Shown one piece after another: positions 1 to 5,588 of a DNA stretch of 12,444 nt. The stretch is taken from NCBI GenBank assembly GCA_900751035.1, contig CAADSF010000026.1:1-12444 (forward strand), in the 5' to 3' direction. Each line of letters starts with the position of its first letter. Position 1 is the stretch's first letter. Under the pieces are notes generated by a model. That model worked only from the letters and a program-made list of their open reading frames with translations, was not told the origin of the DNA and ran no database searches. Position numbers and translations under genes: made by a program. Source of the stretch: an uncultured Oscillospiraceae bacterium. GTDB lineage: Bacteria; Bacillota; Clostridia; Oscillospirales; Oscillospiraceae.

Positions 1-3
1 ATT

Positions 4-100
4 CTGCGCGGGCCGATGCGATGCCCGCAGGCTAGTTTCGAGGCGCAACCGCGCATAGCACGGCTCTTAGCGCCGAAGATGGGCATCGGCCCCTGCACAG
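4..100. repeat. Nested imperfect inverted repeat downstream of deoC
   Basis: Seen: arms at 4-19 and 83-100 share a perfect 10-bp core (GGGCCGATGC against GCATCGGCCC) and further pair through CTG-GC ends. A second stem lies inside: TTC..GGCGC at 37-46 against GCGCC-GAA at 70-77, with a CCG/CGG mini-stem within it. GATGCCC (20-26) can alternatively pair with GGGCATC (81-87). It starts 9 bases past the deoC stop and has no T-tract in the window, so a simple intrinsic terminator is not shown. It could be a structured 3' UTR, a small RNA on either strand, or a palindromic repeat. I recognise no known RNA family. Confidence 0.45.
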
Positions 101-108
101 CTGGTGCA

Positions 109-774
109 TTACTGCTTCTCCGCTTCCAGCTTCTTGACGATTTTGACGACGCGGCTCGTGCCGAGGCGGGACGCGCCGAGCTCGATGAACGTTTCTGCGT
201 CCTCCAGAGACGAAATGCCGCCGGCGGCCTTGATCTTTACGCCGGGCTTTACGTGCTTCGCAAACAGCTCCACGTCGTGGAACGTTGCGCCGCCGGTGGA
301 GAAGCCGGTGGAGGTCTTGATGTAGTCCGCGCCGGAATCGGAGACGATTTCGCACATCTTGATCTTCTCGTCGTCCGTCAGCAGGCACGTCTCGATGATG
401 ACCTTCAGGAGCTTGCCCTCGCAGTGCTGCTTGACGGCCTTGATTTCTTCGAGCAGGTCGTTCCAGCGCTGGTCCTTGACCCAGCCGATGTTGATGACCA
501 TGTCGACCTCGTCCGCACCGTTCTGAACCGCGTCAAGCGCTTCCAGGCACTTGGCCTTCGTCGTGTCGTAGCCGTTCGGGAAGCCGATGACGGTGCAGAT
601 GGGAAGCTTGCTGCCAACATAGTCCTTCGCCTGCTTCACATAGGAGGCGGGGATGCAGACGGACGCGGTATGGTACTTCATGCCGTCGTCGCAGATGGCC
701 TTGATCTCGGCCCAGGTCGCCGTCTGGGCGAGAAGGGTGTGGTCGACTTTACTGAGAATCTCGTTCAGTTCCAT
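109..774 (-). CDS. deoC: Deoxyribose-phosphate aldolase
   Basis: A 221-residue class I aldolase of normal bacterial DERA length. The family cleaves 2-deoxyribose 5-phosphate to glyceraldehyde 3-phosphate and acetaldehyde, the last step of deoxynucleoside catabolism, in the cytosol. Visible residues: the Schiff-base lysine in DYIKTSTGF (K153), the second active-site lysine in IKAAGGI (K182) and the aspartate of EVDMVINIG (D91). I chose the ATG at 774 because it gives the family N-terminus (MELNEILSKVDHTLL) and AAAGGTGG lies about 9 bases upstream; the frame continues open upstream without homology. The start lies 26 bases inside the tdk 3' end, so translation is probably coupled and both are read from the tdk promoter. 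Pairing with thymidine kinase points to thymidine salvage and use of the sugar. Confidence 0.96.
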   Translation of the reverse strand: MELNEILSKVDHTLLAQTATWAEIKAICDDGMKYHTASVCIPASYVKQAKDYVGSKLPICTVIGFPNGYDTTKAKCLEALDAVQNGADEVDMVINIGWVKDQRWNDLLEEIKAVKQHCEGKLLKVIIETCLLTDDEKIKMCEIVSDSGADYIKTSTGFSTGGATFHDVELFAKHVKPGVKIKAAGGISSLEDAETFIELGASRLGTSRVVKIVKKLEAEKQ

Positions 775-1363
775 GGAGAAGTTCCACCTTTCTGTGTTCG
801 TTGATATAGTCCTGATAGCATTTATGGCACATGGCGATATAACTGTCGTTGCCGCCCAGGAACACCTGATCGCCCTCGGTGACGACATAGCCGTCGGGGC
901 TGATACGGGCGTTTGTGGTCGCCTTGCGGCCGCAGTCGCAGATGGTTTTGATTTCGGTGATGGAGTCGGCCAGCTCAAACAGCCTCCGGCTGCCGGGGAA
1001 GAGCTTCGTCTGGAAATCCGTCCGCAGGCCGAAGCACAGAACGGGCAGATTTTCGCGGTCGACAAGCTCGCGCAGCTGGTCGATCTGCGCCCCGGTCAGG
1101 AACTGACATTCATCGACAATAATCACGTCCGCCCTGCCGTGCGCGGCGTACCGCTCGCGCAGGTCGCATGCCGGGCCGATCGCCTCGCACTGCGCGGTCA
1201 GACCGATGCGCGAGCGCAGGGTGAATTCTCCGTCGCGCCGGTCCGCGGCGGGCTTGATGAGCCAGACGTGCATCCCGCGCTCTTCATAGTTATATTTGGT
1301 AATGAGAGCCGTCGCCGTCTTGCTCGAACCCATTGCGCCGTATTTAAAGTACAGCTTCGCCAT
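749..1363 (-). CDS. tdk: Thymidine kinase
   Basis: A 204-residue type II thymidine kinase, normal length. The family phosphorylates thymidine (and deoxyuridine) with ATP to give dTMP in pyrimidine salvage. Visible motifs in order: P-loop GAMGSSKT (9-16), the DECQF segment with the catalytic glutamate E86, and a zinc-binding lasso domain with four cysteines (C143, C145, C180, C183). The ATG at 1363 is preceded by AAGGG with 8 bases of spacing and a second GAGG nearer the start. It is the first gene of a tdk-deoC transcript and shares a 231-base divergent spacer with galE. Confidence 0.97.
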   Translation of the reverse strand: MAKLYFKYGAMGSSKTATALITKYNYEERGMHVWLIKPAADRRDGEFTLRSRIGLTAQCEAIGPACDLRERYAAHGRADVIIVDECQFLTGAQIDQLRELVDRENLPVLCFGLRTDFQTKLFPGSRRLFELADSITEIKTICDCGRKATTNARISPDGYVVTEGDQVFLGGNDSYIAMCHKCYQDYINEHRKVELLHGTERDSQ

Positions 1364-1395
1364 ATCCTCATCCCTTCTTTTATGGAGTATTGGCT

Positions 1396-1424
1396 ATTAT
1401 ACCAAATCTTTTCCCCATTTGGAA
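1396..1424 (-). promoter_or_regulatory. Promoter for tdk-deoC
   Basis: On the minus strand a perfect TATAAT (1401-1396) carries a TGG extension immediately upstream (TGn extended -10). The hexamer 17 bases further up is TTCCAA, a poor -35, which fits an extended -10 promoter. It lies about 33 bases before the tdk start. Confidence 0.7.
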
Positions 1425-1442
1425 GGGGCATTTTGCGTTTTT

Positions 1443-1524
1443 CGCCGGAATCGCACAGACAACTTACATTTATCATTTTTTGCTTACATTTTATCAGATT
1501 GTCTGTTTCCGTGCGGAATCGGCG
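1443..1524. repeat. Imperfect inverted repeat with embedded tandem repeats, tdk-galE spacer
   Basis: Seen: CGCCG..CGCAC..AGACAA at 1443-1462 is mirrored by TTGTCTG..GTGCG..CGGCG at 1499-1524, with ACAGACAA/TTGTCTGT the longest perfect pairing. Between the arms are two direct repeats of CTTACATTT-ATCA starting at 1463 and 1483, 20 bases apart (two helical turns). The right arm ends just before the galE promoter. The arrangement suggests operator sites serving the divergent promoters, but I recognise no specific regulator. Confidence 0.45.
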
Positions 1525-1532
1525 CTTTTGAC

Positions 1533-1561
1533 TTGCACTTTTTTTCTCCGCGTGCTATACT
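1533..1561 (+). promoter_or_regulatory. Promoter for galE
   Basis: TTGCAC (1533-1538), 17-base spacer, TATACT (1556-1561), with TGC directly before the -10 (extended -10). AGGAGGG at 1582-1588 then sits 6 bases before the galE ATG. The same layout (TTGCA-, TGC-extended TAT-AT) recurs at the tRNA-Gly promoter. Confidence 0.8.
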
Positions 1562-1594
1562 GCCACTGAAATTTCGGATACAGGAGGGCTTCAT

Positions 1595-2602
1595 ATGTCC
1601 ATTCTTCTGACCGGCGGCGCCGGGTTCATCGGCAGCCACACCGCCGTTTCCCTGCTGAACGCGGGACAGGATATCGTCATTGTTGATAATCTGTACAACA
1701 GTTCTCCGAAGGTCATTGACCGCATCGAAGCGATTACCGGCAAGCGCCCGGTCTTCGTTGAAGCAGACTGCTGCGACAGGGCTGCGATGGACAGGCTTTT
1801 TTCCGACTATGCCATCACCGGCGTCATCCACTTTGCCGGGCTCAAGGCTGTCGGCGAGTCCGTTGAAAAGCCGCTGCTCTATTACCGCAACAATCTGGAT
1901 TCCACGCTGACCGTTCTTGAGGTCATGCGTAAGCATGACTGCCATCAGTTCGTTTTCTCGTCCTCCGCCACGGTCTACGGCGACCAGCCCGCGCCGCTGT
2001 ACGAGACGGCGCGGACCGGCGGCTGCTCCAATCCCTACGGCTGGACGAAGTTCATGATTGAAGAGATTCTGAAGTCCGCCTGCAGGGCGGACCCGTCGCT
2101 TTCCGTCGTGCTGCTGCGCTACTTTAACCCCATCGGTGCGCACGAATCCGGCCTGATCGGCGAAAACCCGAACGGCATTCCGAACAATCTGATGCCGTAT
2201 ATCACGCAGGTCGCCATCGGCCGCCGCGAAAAGCTGACCGTCTTCGGCAACGACTACGACACGCCCGACGGCACCGGTGTGCGCGATTATATCCACGTCG
2301 TCGATCTGGCCGAGGGCCATCTGTGCGCGATCCGCTACGCGCAGGCGCACGTCGGCTGCGAGGTCTTCAACCTCGGCACCGGCCACGGCGTCAGCGTGCT
2401 GGAGATGGTGCATACGTTCTCCGAGGTTAACAACGTCCCCGTCCCCTACGTCATCGGCCCGCGCCGCGCAGGCGATCTGGCCACGGTCTACGCGGACCCC
2501 GCCAAGGCAAAGCAGATTCTCGGCTGGCAGGCGAAGAAGACGCTTGCCGATATGTGCCGCGACAGCTGGAACTGGCAGACCAGAAACCCGGCTGGATATT
2601 AA
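1595..2602 (+). CDS. galE: UDP-glucose 4-epimerase
   Basis: A 335-residue extended short-chain dehydrogenase of normal GalE length. The family interconverts UDP-glucose and UDP-galactose using bound NAD+, linking galactose use (Leloir pathway) and sugar-nucleotide supply for surface glycans. Visible: the N-terminal Rossmann motif GGAGFIGSH (7-15), the catalytic serine region SSSATVYG (122-129) and the YxxxK pair Y148/K152 in NPYGWTK. The ATG is fixed by a strong AGGAGGG six bases upstream. It appears monocistronic: its own promoter is upstream and a weak hairpin plus a tRNA follow. No galK or galT neighbour is present, so a role in envelope polysaccharide precursors is as likely as galactose catabolism. 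Confidence 0.96.
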   Translation: MSILLTGGAGFIGSHTAVSLLNAGQDIVIVDNLYNSSPKVIDRIEAITGKRPVFVEADCCDRAAMDRLFSDYAITGVIHFAGLKAVGESVEKPLLYYRNNLDSTLTVLEVMRKHDCHQFVFSSSATVYGDQPAPLYETARTGGCSNPYGWTKFMIEEILKSACRADPSLSVVLLRYFNPIGAHESGLIGENPNGIPNNLMPYITQVAIGRREKLTVFGNDYDTPDGTGVRDYIHVVDLAEGHLCAIRYAQAHVGCEVFNLGTGHGVSVLEMVHTFSEVNNVPVPYVIGPRRAGDLATVYADPAKAKQILGWQAKKTLADMCRDSWNWQTRNPAGY

Positions 2603-2647
2603 GCCCGGCGCTTCCCGAAAACGCACATAGAACCCTGCACACAACCT

Positions 2648-2685
2648 CCGGTTTTCAGATTTCGCCAGAAAACGGTTGCATTTTT
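2648..2685 (+). terminator. Weak putative terminator after galE
   Basis: CCGGTTTTC (2648-2656) pairs with GAAAACGG (2668-2675) with one bulged G, followed after five bases by TTTTT (2681-2685). It overlaps the -35 of the tRNA promoter. The stem is modest, so the call is tentative. Confidence 0.35.
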
Positions 2686-2704
2686 GAAAAAAAGATGCTA
2701 TGAT
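2676..2704 (+). promoter_or_regulatory. Promoter for tRNA-Gly
   Basis: TTGCAT (2676-2681), 17-base spacer, TATGAT (2699-2704) with a TGC extension. The predicted start is roughly ten bases before the mature tRNA 5' end. Confidence 0.75.
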
Positions 2705-2721
2705 AGCAACGCATCAAACAG

Positions 2722-2795
2722 GCAGGGTTCGTACATCGGTAGTACAGCGGCTTCCCAAGCCGCGGAGGCGGGTTCGACTCCCGTACCCTGCTCCA
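2722..2795 (+). tRNA. tRNA-Gly (anticodon CCC)
   Basis: All arms fold by eye: acceptor GCAGGGT/ACCCTGC, D stem GTAC/GTAC around ATCGGTA, anticodon stem GCGGC/GCCGC with loop TTCCCAA (anticodon CCC at 2754-2756), four-base variable loop, and T arm GCGGG-TTCGACT-CCCGT. The discriminator is T and CCA is encoded. CCC reads the GGG glycine codon. It has its own promoter and a strong terminator, so it is a single-gene transcript. Confidence 0.97.
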
Positions 2796-2834
2796 AAAAG
2801 AAACGCCATCCAAACGGATAGCGTTTCTTTTTGG
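2793..2834 (+). terminator. Terminator of tRNA-Gly; copy 1 of a repeated terminator sequence
   Basis: CCAAAAAGAAACGC pairs perfectly (14 bp) with GCGTTTCTTTTTGG; inside, ATCC/GGAT closes an AAAC loop with one C/A mismatch. The A-rich 5' and T-rich 3' flanks make it usable in both directions. The 5' arm begins in the tRNA CCA tail. A closely similar element occurs at about 3354-3395. Confidence 0.85.
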
Positions 2835-3034
2835 AATATGGGCTCCGCAGCGAACCCGTGGTTCGATCACAAGCATTTTGCCGTCGACAGACGGCCGCGA
2901 TGCAACGCATCGCAGCTTTTGGCGCAGCCAAAAGAAAATGCGCAGGGACACGGAGGCGGCCCTGCCGCCGGAGTACTCCCGTACTGTCCGATTTACCTGC
3001 TGATCCATAGTGTTCACATGACACACTCAGAAAT
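2835..3034. other. Gene-free DNA with a run of small hairpins
   Basis: I see no credible gene. From 2880 there are four consecutive perfect or near-perfect hairpins: GCCGTC-GACA-GACGGC (2880-2895), GCGATGC-AAC-GCATCGC (2897-2913), CTTTTGG-CGCAG-CCAAAAG (2916-2934) and GGCGGC-CCT-GCCGCC (around 2956-2970). They are followed by an AGTAC-TCCC-GTACT stem-loop (around 2972-2985). Spacers between the first three are one to two bases. The density suggests a structured RNA, or an interspersed palindromic repeat of this lineage. Both readings are inference. Confidence 0.45.
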
Positions 3035-3088
3035 GACCTTTGTATGTCAGGCAGCCGCGCAAGCGCACCTGCCTCGACAGCAAAGGTC
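3035..3088. other. Long stem-loop in gene-free DNA
   Basis: GACCTTTG (3035-3042) pairs with CAAAGGTC (3081-3088); inside, AGGCAG pairs with CTGCCT and GCGC with GCGC. It lies 10 bases before a good intrinsic terminator, so it could be the body of a short untranslated RNA ending at about 3139. No clear promoter was found. Confidence 0.4.
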
Positions 3089-3098
3089 TTTCTTCGTT

Positions 3099-3139
3099 CA
3101 AAATCGCAATCGCTGACGCTGGATTGCGATCTTGTTTTT
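3099..3139 (+). terminator. Orphan intrinsic terminator
   Basis: CAAAATCGCAATC (3099-3111) pairs with GATTGCGATCTTG (3122-3134), 13 bp with one mismatch, loop GCTGACGCTG, then TTTTT. No gene ends just upstream on the plus strand, so it implies an unannotated transcript or readthrough from the tRNA. The 200 bases that follow (3140-3353) hold no gene I can support. Confidence 0.6.
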
Positions 3140-3353
3140 CTAATTTGATACGAAACGAGAAGAACGCCGAGCTTCCGGAGAATGAATCCTCCTGAAAGAC
3201 AATGCGCTCTGGAGATTTTTTGAGAGTTTACTTCATGCATTATAGACGAGTTTTTCGGAGCACGTGAGCATGATAAAAGCAAAGACCGAATGAAGCTGGA
3301 AAAATCATGTTATTTATGGTATTGGTGAATGGTATCTAAAAGGGCGCTGCTTG

Positions 3354-3395
3354 CCAAAAAGAAAAGCCATCCGAACGGATGGCGTTTTTCTTTGG
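3354..3395 (-). terminator. Terminator of the ECF gene; copy 2 of the repeated terminator sequence
   Basis: GCCATCC (3366-3372), GAAC loop, GGATGGC (3377-3383), flanked by AAAAAGAAAA and GTTTTTCTTT. It is about 40 bases beyond the stop of the minus-strand ECF gene, and on that strand the stem is followed by TTTTCTTTTT. It closely resembles 2793-2834, and the likeness continues into the flanking TCCGCAGCG. Confidence 0.7.
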
Positions 3396-3436
3396 TGTAC
3401 GGCTTCCGCAGCGGGGCTCCGGCTTGTATGCAGGGG

Positions 3437-3970
3437 TTATCCGGCCATTTTCTCAAGCGCACGGCGGAGGGGCGGCGCGATCAGGCAGGCCAGGATGCCG
3501 CCGATCAGGGCGGTGATGAGCTGCGGCCAGGTGAAGGACGCTGTGACTGTGCTGAGCTTTGCTGCCGGGACGACAGCCGGGGCAACCAGCCGGACGAGGA
3601 CGAGATACAGCGCTGCAAACTTTGCTGCGGCGGCCAGCACCATGCCGCCGTATGCGGCGGGCAGTTTCTTTTTTTGCAGGAACTTGCCGACGAGCAGCGC
3701 AAACAGGACGGCGTAGACGGCGTTGCCCAGCGAAACGCACGGCACCATCGGCAAAAACGCCGGGCCGATGCCGAGCAGATACGCGCAGAACGGCGAAATA
3801 ACCGCGACCGTCACGCCGGACCAGACGCCGCCAATCAGCGCCGCGATGGCCAGCACCAGATTGACGCACGAGCCGGTCACCAGCTGGCCGAGGCTTTTGG
3901 TAACGAACTGAACGGCGAGCAGAAGCGCAAGGCAGACCGCAGTCCGCGTGATCCATGCTGTTTTTTTCAT
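3437..3970 (-). CDS. ECF transporter S component (substrate unassigned)
   Basis: A 177-residue, almost wholly hydrophobic protein with about five to six membrane segments, the size and character of substrate-binding S components of energy-coupling factor vitamin transporters. Such proteins capture a vitamin or related small molecule and use a shared EcfA/A'/T module, usually encoded elsewhere; none is in this window. The N-terminus MKKTAWITRTAVCLALLLAVQ and the small-residue-rich helices fit that fold, but I cannot name a substrate. The ATG at 3970 is preferred to the upstream TTG at 3985 because GGGAG lies 8 bases before it. It diverges from a Crp/Fnr-family gene, with a palindrome at about -41 of its likely promoter, so that protein probably controls it. 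Confidence 0.75.
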   Translation of the reverse strand: MKKTAWITRTAVCLALLLAVQFVTKSLGQLVTGSCVNLVLAIAALIGGVWSGVTVAVISPFCAYLLGIGPAFLPMVPCVSLGNAVYAVLFALLVGKFLQKKKLPAAYGGMVLAAAAKFAALYLVLVRLVAPAVVPAAKLSTVTASFTWPQLITALIGGILACLIAPPLRRALEKMAG

Positions 3971-3996
3971 AAAAACATCTCCCAAAGCGTGTACTT

Positions 3997-4045
3997 TACT
4001 GCTATTATAGCAGTATCATTCGAAGAGTACGTTGCAGCTGCAACG
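3997..4045. promoter_or_regulatory. Divergent promoter/operator region, ECF gene and Crp/Fnr regulator
   Basis: Two perfect palindromes are visible: TACTGCTA-TTA-TAGCAGTA (3997-4015) and CGTTGCAGCTGCAACG (4030-4045). The first contains, on the minus strand, TGC-TATAAT (-10 at 4009-4004) for the ECF gene; no good -35 lies 17 bases upstream. The centre of the second palindrome (4037.5) falls about 40-41 bases upstream of the predicted start, the class II activator position of Crp/Fnr proteins. Its half-site geometry GTTGC-N4-GCAAC matches the 14-bp FNR layout, though the bases differ. Confidence 0.6.
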
Positions 4046-4060
4046 AAAAGGAGAAAGAAA

Positions 4061-4783
4061 ATGCTGACAGATGGAGAGAAGCGCATCCTGCTGCAGAACA
4101 GGCTTTTCGCGGAGCTTCCCGCAGAGCGGCTGGACGGGCTGCTGCAGAAGCTCGCGGCCCGCACGGCGTGTTTTGGAAAAAACAGCGTGATCTGGGGCAT
4201 GGGGGCGCGGGTCGGCCGTGCGGGGATCGTGCTGTCCGGGCGCGTGGAGGCGTGGCGGTACACGCAGGATGGACAGGAAAGCCTTTCGGCGGTGCATGAG
4301 ACGGGCGGGCTGTTTGGGGATGTGCTGATGTCGGCGCGGACGGTCGGCAGCCCGGTCGAGCTTCGCACGGCAGCGCCGTCCAGAATTCTGTTTTTGTCGC
4401 TGGACGCGCTGCTCCGCTGCTGCGCGGAGGATGGCGGAGCGGACTGCATAAGGCTGCTGTCGAATCTGCTGGAGGAAATTTCGGAGAAATACTGGGCGCT
4501 GCAGGGGCATATCCGGCTCCTGTCCATCCCGGACGGGCGGACACGGCTGGAGGCGTATCTGCGGCAGGAGGTCCGGAAAACGGGTGAAACCGTCTGCACC
4601 GGAATGACGCGCGAGCAGATGGCCCGATACCTTGGCATGAACCGCAGTGCGCTTTCGCGCCTGCTCGGCGCCATGCAGCGCGAGGGGCAGATTGAGCTCC
4701 GCCGGGGGAGCGTCCGGATTTTGGGCGCTGCGGCGCCGGGAGATGACACGGGCGGAAACCGGCGGGCAAAGGAGGCCGACTGA
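4061..4783 (+). CDS. Crp/Fnr-family transcriptional regulator
   Basis: A 240-residue protein with an N-terminal cyclic-nucleotide-binding-type beta-roll (roughly 15-125), a dimerisation helix (about 126-160) and a C-terminal winged helix-turn-helix (about 180-221; recognition helix near NRSALSRLLGAMQ). The family binds palindromic DNA as a dimer and activates or represses. The RSA-type cAMP pocket and the FNR N-terminal cysteine cluster are not seen, so neither cAMP nor an Fe-S sensor is supported; the effector is unknown. AAGGAG sits 7 bases before the ATG at 4061. The frame is open far upstream, but that part crosses the ECF gene and is not coding. It probably controls the divergent ECF gene and may regulate itself through the palindromes in its 5' region. 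Confidence 0.9.
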   Translation: MLTDGEKRILLQNRLFAELPAERLDGLLQKLAARTACFGKNSVIWGMGARVGRAGIVLSGRVEAWRYTQDGQESLSAVHETGGLFGDVLMSARTVGSPVELRTAAPSRILFLSLDALLRCCAEDGGADCIRLLSNLLEEISEKYWALQGHIRLLSIPDGRTRLEAYLRQEVRKTGETVCTGMTREQMARYLGMNRSALSRLLGAMQREGQIELRRGSVRILGAAAPGDDTGGNRRAKEAD

Positions 4784-4811
4784 AAATATGTCGAAAAGGG
4801 CTGGGATTTGC

Positions 4812-4840
4812 TTGCAAATTCAGGGGGCGTACTGTACAAT
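4812..4840 (+). promoter_or_regulatory. Promoter for the zinc-ribbon locus
   Basis: TTGCAA (4812-4817), 17-base spacer, TACAAT (4835-4840), about 77 bases before the first zinc-ribbon gene. It is the only clear promoter I see for genes from 4917 onward. Confidence 0.65.
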
Positions 4841-4916
4841 ATAAACAGTTGAACGGCGATTTAAAGGGATAGCTTTTGACGATACTTGATAATTCGGACA
4901 TACAGGGGGAAGGAAA

Positions 4917-5510
4917 ATGTCTTTTTTTGATAATCTGGGCAGAAAAGCGTCGGAGACGACCTCCAAAGCGCTCCAGAAGGCGCAGGAGCTGTCGGAAACC
5001 ATGCGGCTGAATTCTTTGATCTCGGAAGAGGAAACGGTAATAGACAACACGTATTACCAGATTGGCAAGCTGTATGTGTCGCTGCATGGCAGAGACGGCG
5101 AAGAGGCGTTTGCGGTCATGCTCGCGGCCATTTCGGAGGCGGAGCAGAAAATCAGAGCCTACCGCACGCAGCTTCAGGATGTAAAGGGCGTTCAGCGGTG
5201 CGCAAAATGCGGCGCTGAGGTCGAGCGGGGCGTGGCGTTCTGCAGCGCCTGCGGCGCACCGATGCCGGGGGCGGAGACTGTCGTGACGGAAGACAGCGTC
5301 AGATGTGAAAGCTGCGGGACCATGGTAAAACGGGGAATGCGGTTCTGCACCGCCTGCGGCAAGCCGATGGAAATGCTCGCCGCGCCGGAGGCCGCAAAGC
5401 CCGCGGAGGCCGGGGAGAACGAAGAGAAGGTCTGCCCGAACTGCGGAGCGAAGATGGAGGCCGGCAGTGCGTTCTGCGCGGAGTGCGGAACGAAGGCGGA
5501 GACGGAATAA
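4917..5510 (+). CDS. Soluble coiled-coil protein with three double-CxxC zinc ribbons
   Basis: A 197-residue protein without signal peptide or membrane segment. Residues 1-90 are helical and charged, likely coiled coil. Then come three treble-cysteine-pair ribbons: C95/C98/C109/C112, C130/C133/C144/C147 and C173/C176/C187/C190, joined by Ala/Glu/Pro-rich linkers. The domain architecture is common in uncharacterised clostridial proteins; tandem ribbons usually serve protein or nucleic-acid contacts, but no function can be assigned. GGAAGGA lies just before the ATG. It is first in the block and shares the ribbon type with three later genes, so it may be a cytosolic partner of those membrane proteins. 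A terminator-like hairpin after it may uncouple its expression from them. Confidence 0.85.
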   Translation: MSFFDNLGRKASETTSKALQKAQELSETMRLNSLISEEETVIDNTYYQIGKLYVSLHGRDGEEAFAVMLAAISEAEQKIRAYRTQLQDVKGVQRCAKCGAEVERGVAFCSACGAPMPGAETVVTEDSVRCESCGTMVKRGMRFCTACGKPMEMLAAPEAAKPAEAGENEEKVCPNCGAKMEAGSAFCAECGTKAETE

Positions 5511-5524
5511 GCAGGAATATGAAA

Positions 5525-5565
5525 GAGGGGCAGTGGATTGGTATGCCTTATCCACGGCCCCTTTT
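5525..5565 (+). terminator. Terminator-like hairpin between two zinc-ribbon genes
   Basis: GGGGC-A-GTGGAT (5527-5538) pairs with ATCCAC-G-GCCCC (5550-5561), one mismatch, 11-base loop, then TTTT. The A-rich 5' flank can extend pairing to the T-run. It would reduce or regulate readthrough from the first gene into the next, whose Shine-Dalgarno site (GGAGGA, 5575-5580) follows at once. Confidence 0.55.
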
Positions 5566-5588
5566 CGGCACAGCGGAGGAAAGAGAAC

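Noticed and set aside
16..1531. Plus-strand frames opposite deoC and tdk (262 and 292 codons)
   Set aside because: Complementary to well-supported deoC and tdk; no domains or start signals.
2777..2984. tRNA-Gly as an integration site (ACTCCCGTAC repeated at 2777 and 2975)
   Set aside because: The match is only 10 bases, lies within a hairpin, and no integrase or mobile gene is in the window.
2655..3282. Minus-strand reading frames across the tRNA region (123 and 194 codons)
   Set aside because: They run antisense through tRNA-Gly and its terminator; the text GTGVEPASAAWEAAVLPMYEPC is translated tRNA. No ribosome-binding site or homology supports a gene.
3329..4060. Upstream extension of the Crp/Fnr gene to 3329
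   Set aside because: The extension lies opposite the ECF gene, passes through a terminator and the operator palindromes, and reads as low-complexity Arg/Gln-rich text. The start at 4061 has a proper ribosome-binding site and family N-terminus.
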